Shown here one piece after another: positions 63,698 to 64,000 of a DNA stretch of 64,000 nucleotides. The position numbers and the translations under genes are program-made. The notes under the pieces are model-generated. The model had not been told where the DNA came from. It saw only the letters and a program-made list of their open reading frames with translations, and did no database searches. Within the stretch, counting starts at the first letter, position 1, and each line of letters begins with the position of its first letter. Where the stretch lies: NCBI RefSeq assembly GCF_900696085.1, contig NZ_CAADFC020000012.1, positions 162,237-226,236 on the forward strand, read 5' to 3'. Origin of the DNA: Bradyrhizobium ivorense. GTDB lineage: Bacteria > Pseudomonadota > Alphaproteobacteria > Rhizobiales > Xanthobacteraceae.

Positions 63698-64000
63698 TCA
63701 CTCGCCGTTCTTGCGCGGGCGCGACCACAGCAGCGTGTAGCCCTCGCCGCCTTCGTCGTCGAACAGGTTCGCGTAGATCGGTGCGTTGAACGAGGGATCG
63801 TCGAGCTTGAGCGAGAGGTAATCGCGCCCCTCTTCGGAGCGCTTCGACCAGGCTGCGCCGATCTCGGCCCGGCCCACATAGATGCGGTGGCTCGGAGCGT
63901 TGTCGTTGGAGCGGTTGGTCTCGGCGACGATACGGACGCCCTTGGCTTGCAGGCTCAGGGTGACAATCTCGCCCTGGAAATCGTTACCCAGCTTCTTGAA
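63698..64000 (-). CDS. DUF736 protein, 5' partial
   Basis: 100 codons to the stop at 63698; the first few codons lie past the window end. FKKLGNDFQGEIVTLSLQ, AEIGAAWSKRSEEGRDYLSL and KLDDPSFNAPIYANLFDD are the DUF736 pattern. The gene is a standard member of this ICE family and helps to identify it; function unknown. Confidence 0.9.
   Translation of the reverse strand, partial: FKKLGNDFQGEIVTLSLQAKGVRIVAETNRSNDNAPSHRIYVGRAEIGAAWSKRSEEGRDYLSLKLDDPSFNAPIYANLFDDEGGEGYTLLWSRPRKNGE

Noticed and set aside
1..64000. CRISPR arrays and rRNA genes
   Set aside because: No regularly spaced repeats and no rRNA-like sequence were seen anywhere in the window.

Overview
The window looks like a Bradyrhizobium-type alphaproteobacterium. 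It has high G+C, Trb/Tra genes arranged as in rhizobial integrative conjugative elements (ICEs) (DUF736, RdfS-like, DUF2840, TraF, RlxS, TraG, CopG, TrbB-C-D-E-J-K-L-F-G-I, DUF2274), and a NifA/sigma-54 type promoter. No species can be named from sequence alone.

Layout. (1) 1-9.6 kb holds sulfur-related genes: a serine acetyltransferase, an SsuABC/TauABC-like importer with a TauD-type dioxygenase and a flavin monooxygenase-like oxidoreductase on the minus strand, and a divergent set of methyltransferase, FMN monooxygenase and MetQ-like binding protein. (2) 9.8-11 kb holds an Lrp-type regulator and a deletion scar joining two broken genes. (3) 11.5-16.9 kb is an amino-sugar / peptidoglycan recycling locus: nagA with an unusual aspartokinase on one strand, and a BadF-type sugar kinase, murQ and a SIS-domain isomerase/deaminase on the other. 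(4) 17.0-17.5 kb holds a tRNA(CAU) 3' fragment and coding debris. (5) 17.8-39.4 kb is a catabolic locus: class III PLP enzyme, glutamine-synthetase-like ligase, aldehyde and alcohol dehydrogenases, class I amidotransferase, M20 amidohydrolase, DeoR and AraC regulators, an IMPase, three APH/choline-kinase-fold kinases, an amidase, a peptide-type ABC importer with fused ATPases and a HAD phosphatase. My reading, by inference, is a pathway that takes up an amide or amine, passes it through gamma-glutamyl intermediates and/or phosphorylated amino alcohols, and ends at an aldehyde. (6) 39.5-40.3 kb holds a decayed tyrosine integrase that ends at a 50-bp copy of a tRNA-Pro(CGG) 3' end, a classic att junction. 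(7) 40.3-43.1 kb is A+T-richer cargo: a HAD hydrolase and a second TauD paralogue, with a textbook sigma-54 promoter, a NifA-type upstream site, and a second sigma-54-like site directly before tauD. (8) 43.2-64 kb is a conjugation module.

The mating-pair-formation genes, coupling protein, relaxase and TraF look intact. The neighbouring housekeeping genes are decaying: the transglycosylase has a nonsense codon, RepA has a large internal deletion, a DUF2285 gene is frameshifted, an IS66 relic sits beside the relaxase, and an MFS transporter gene bounded by 20-bp direct repeats lies between copG and trbB. The element may still transfer with helper functions, but it appears to be eroding.
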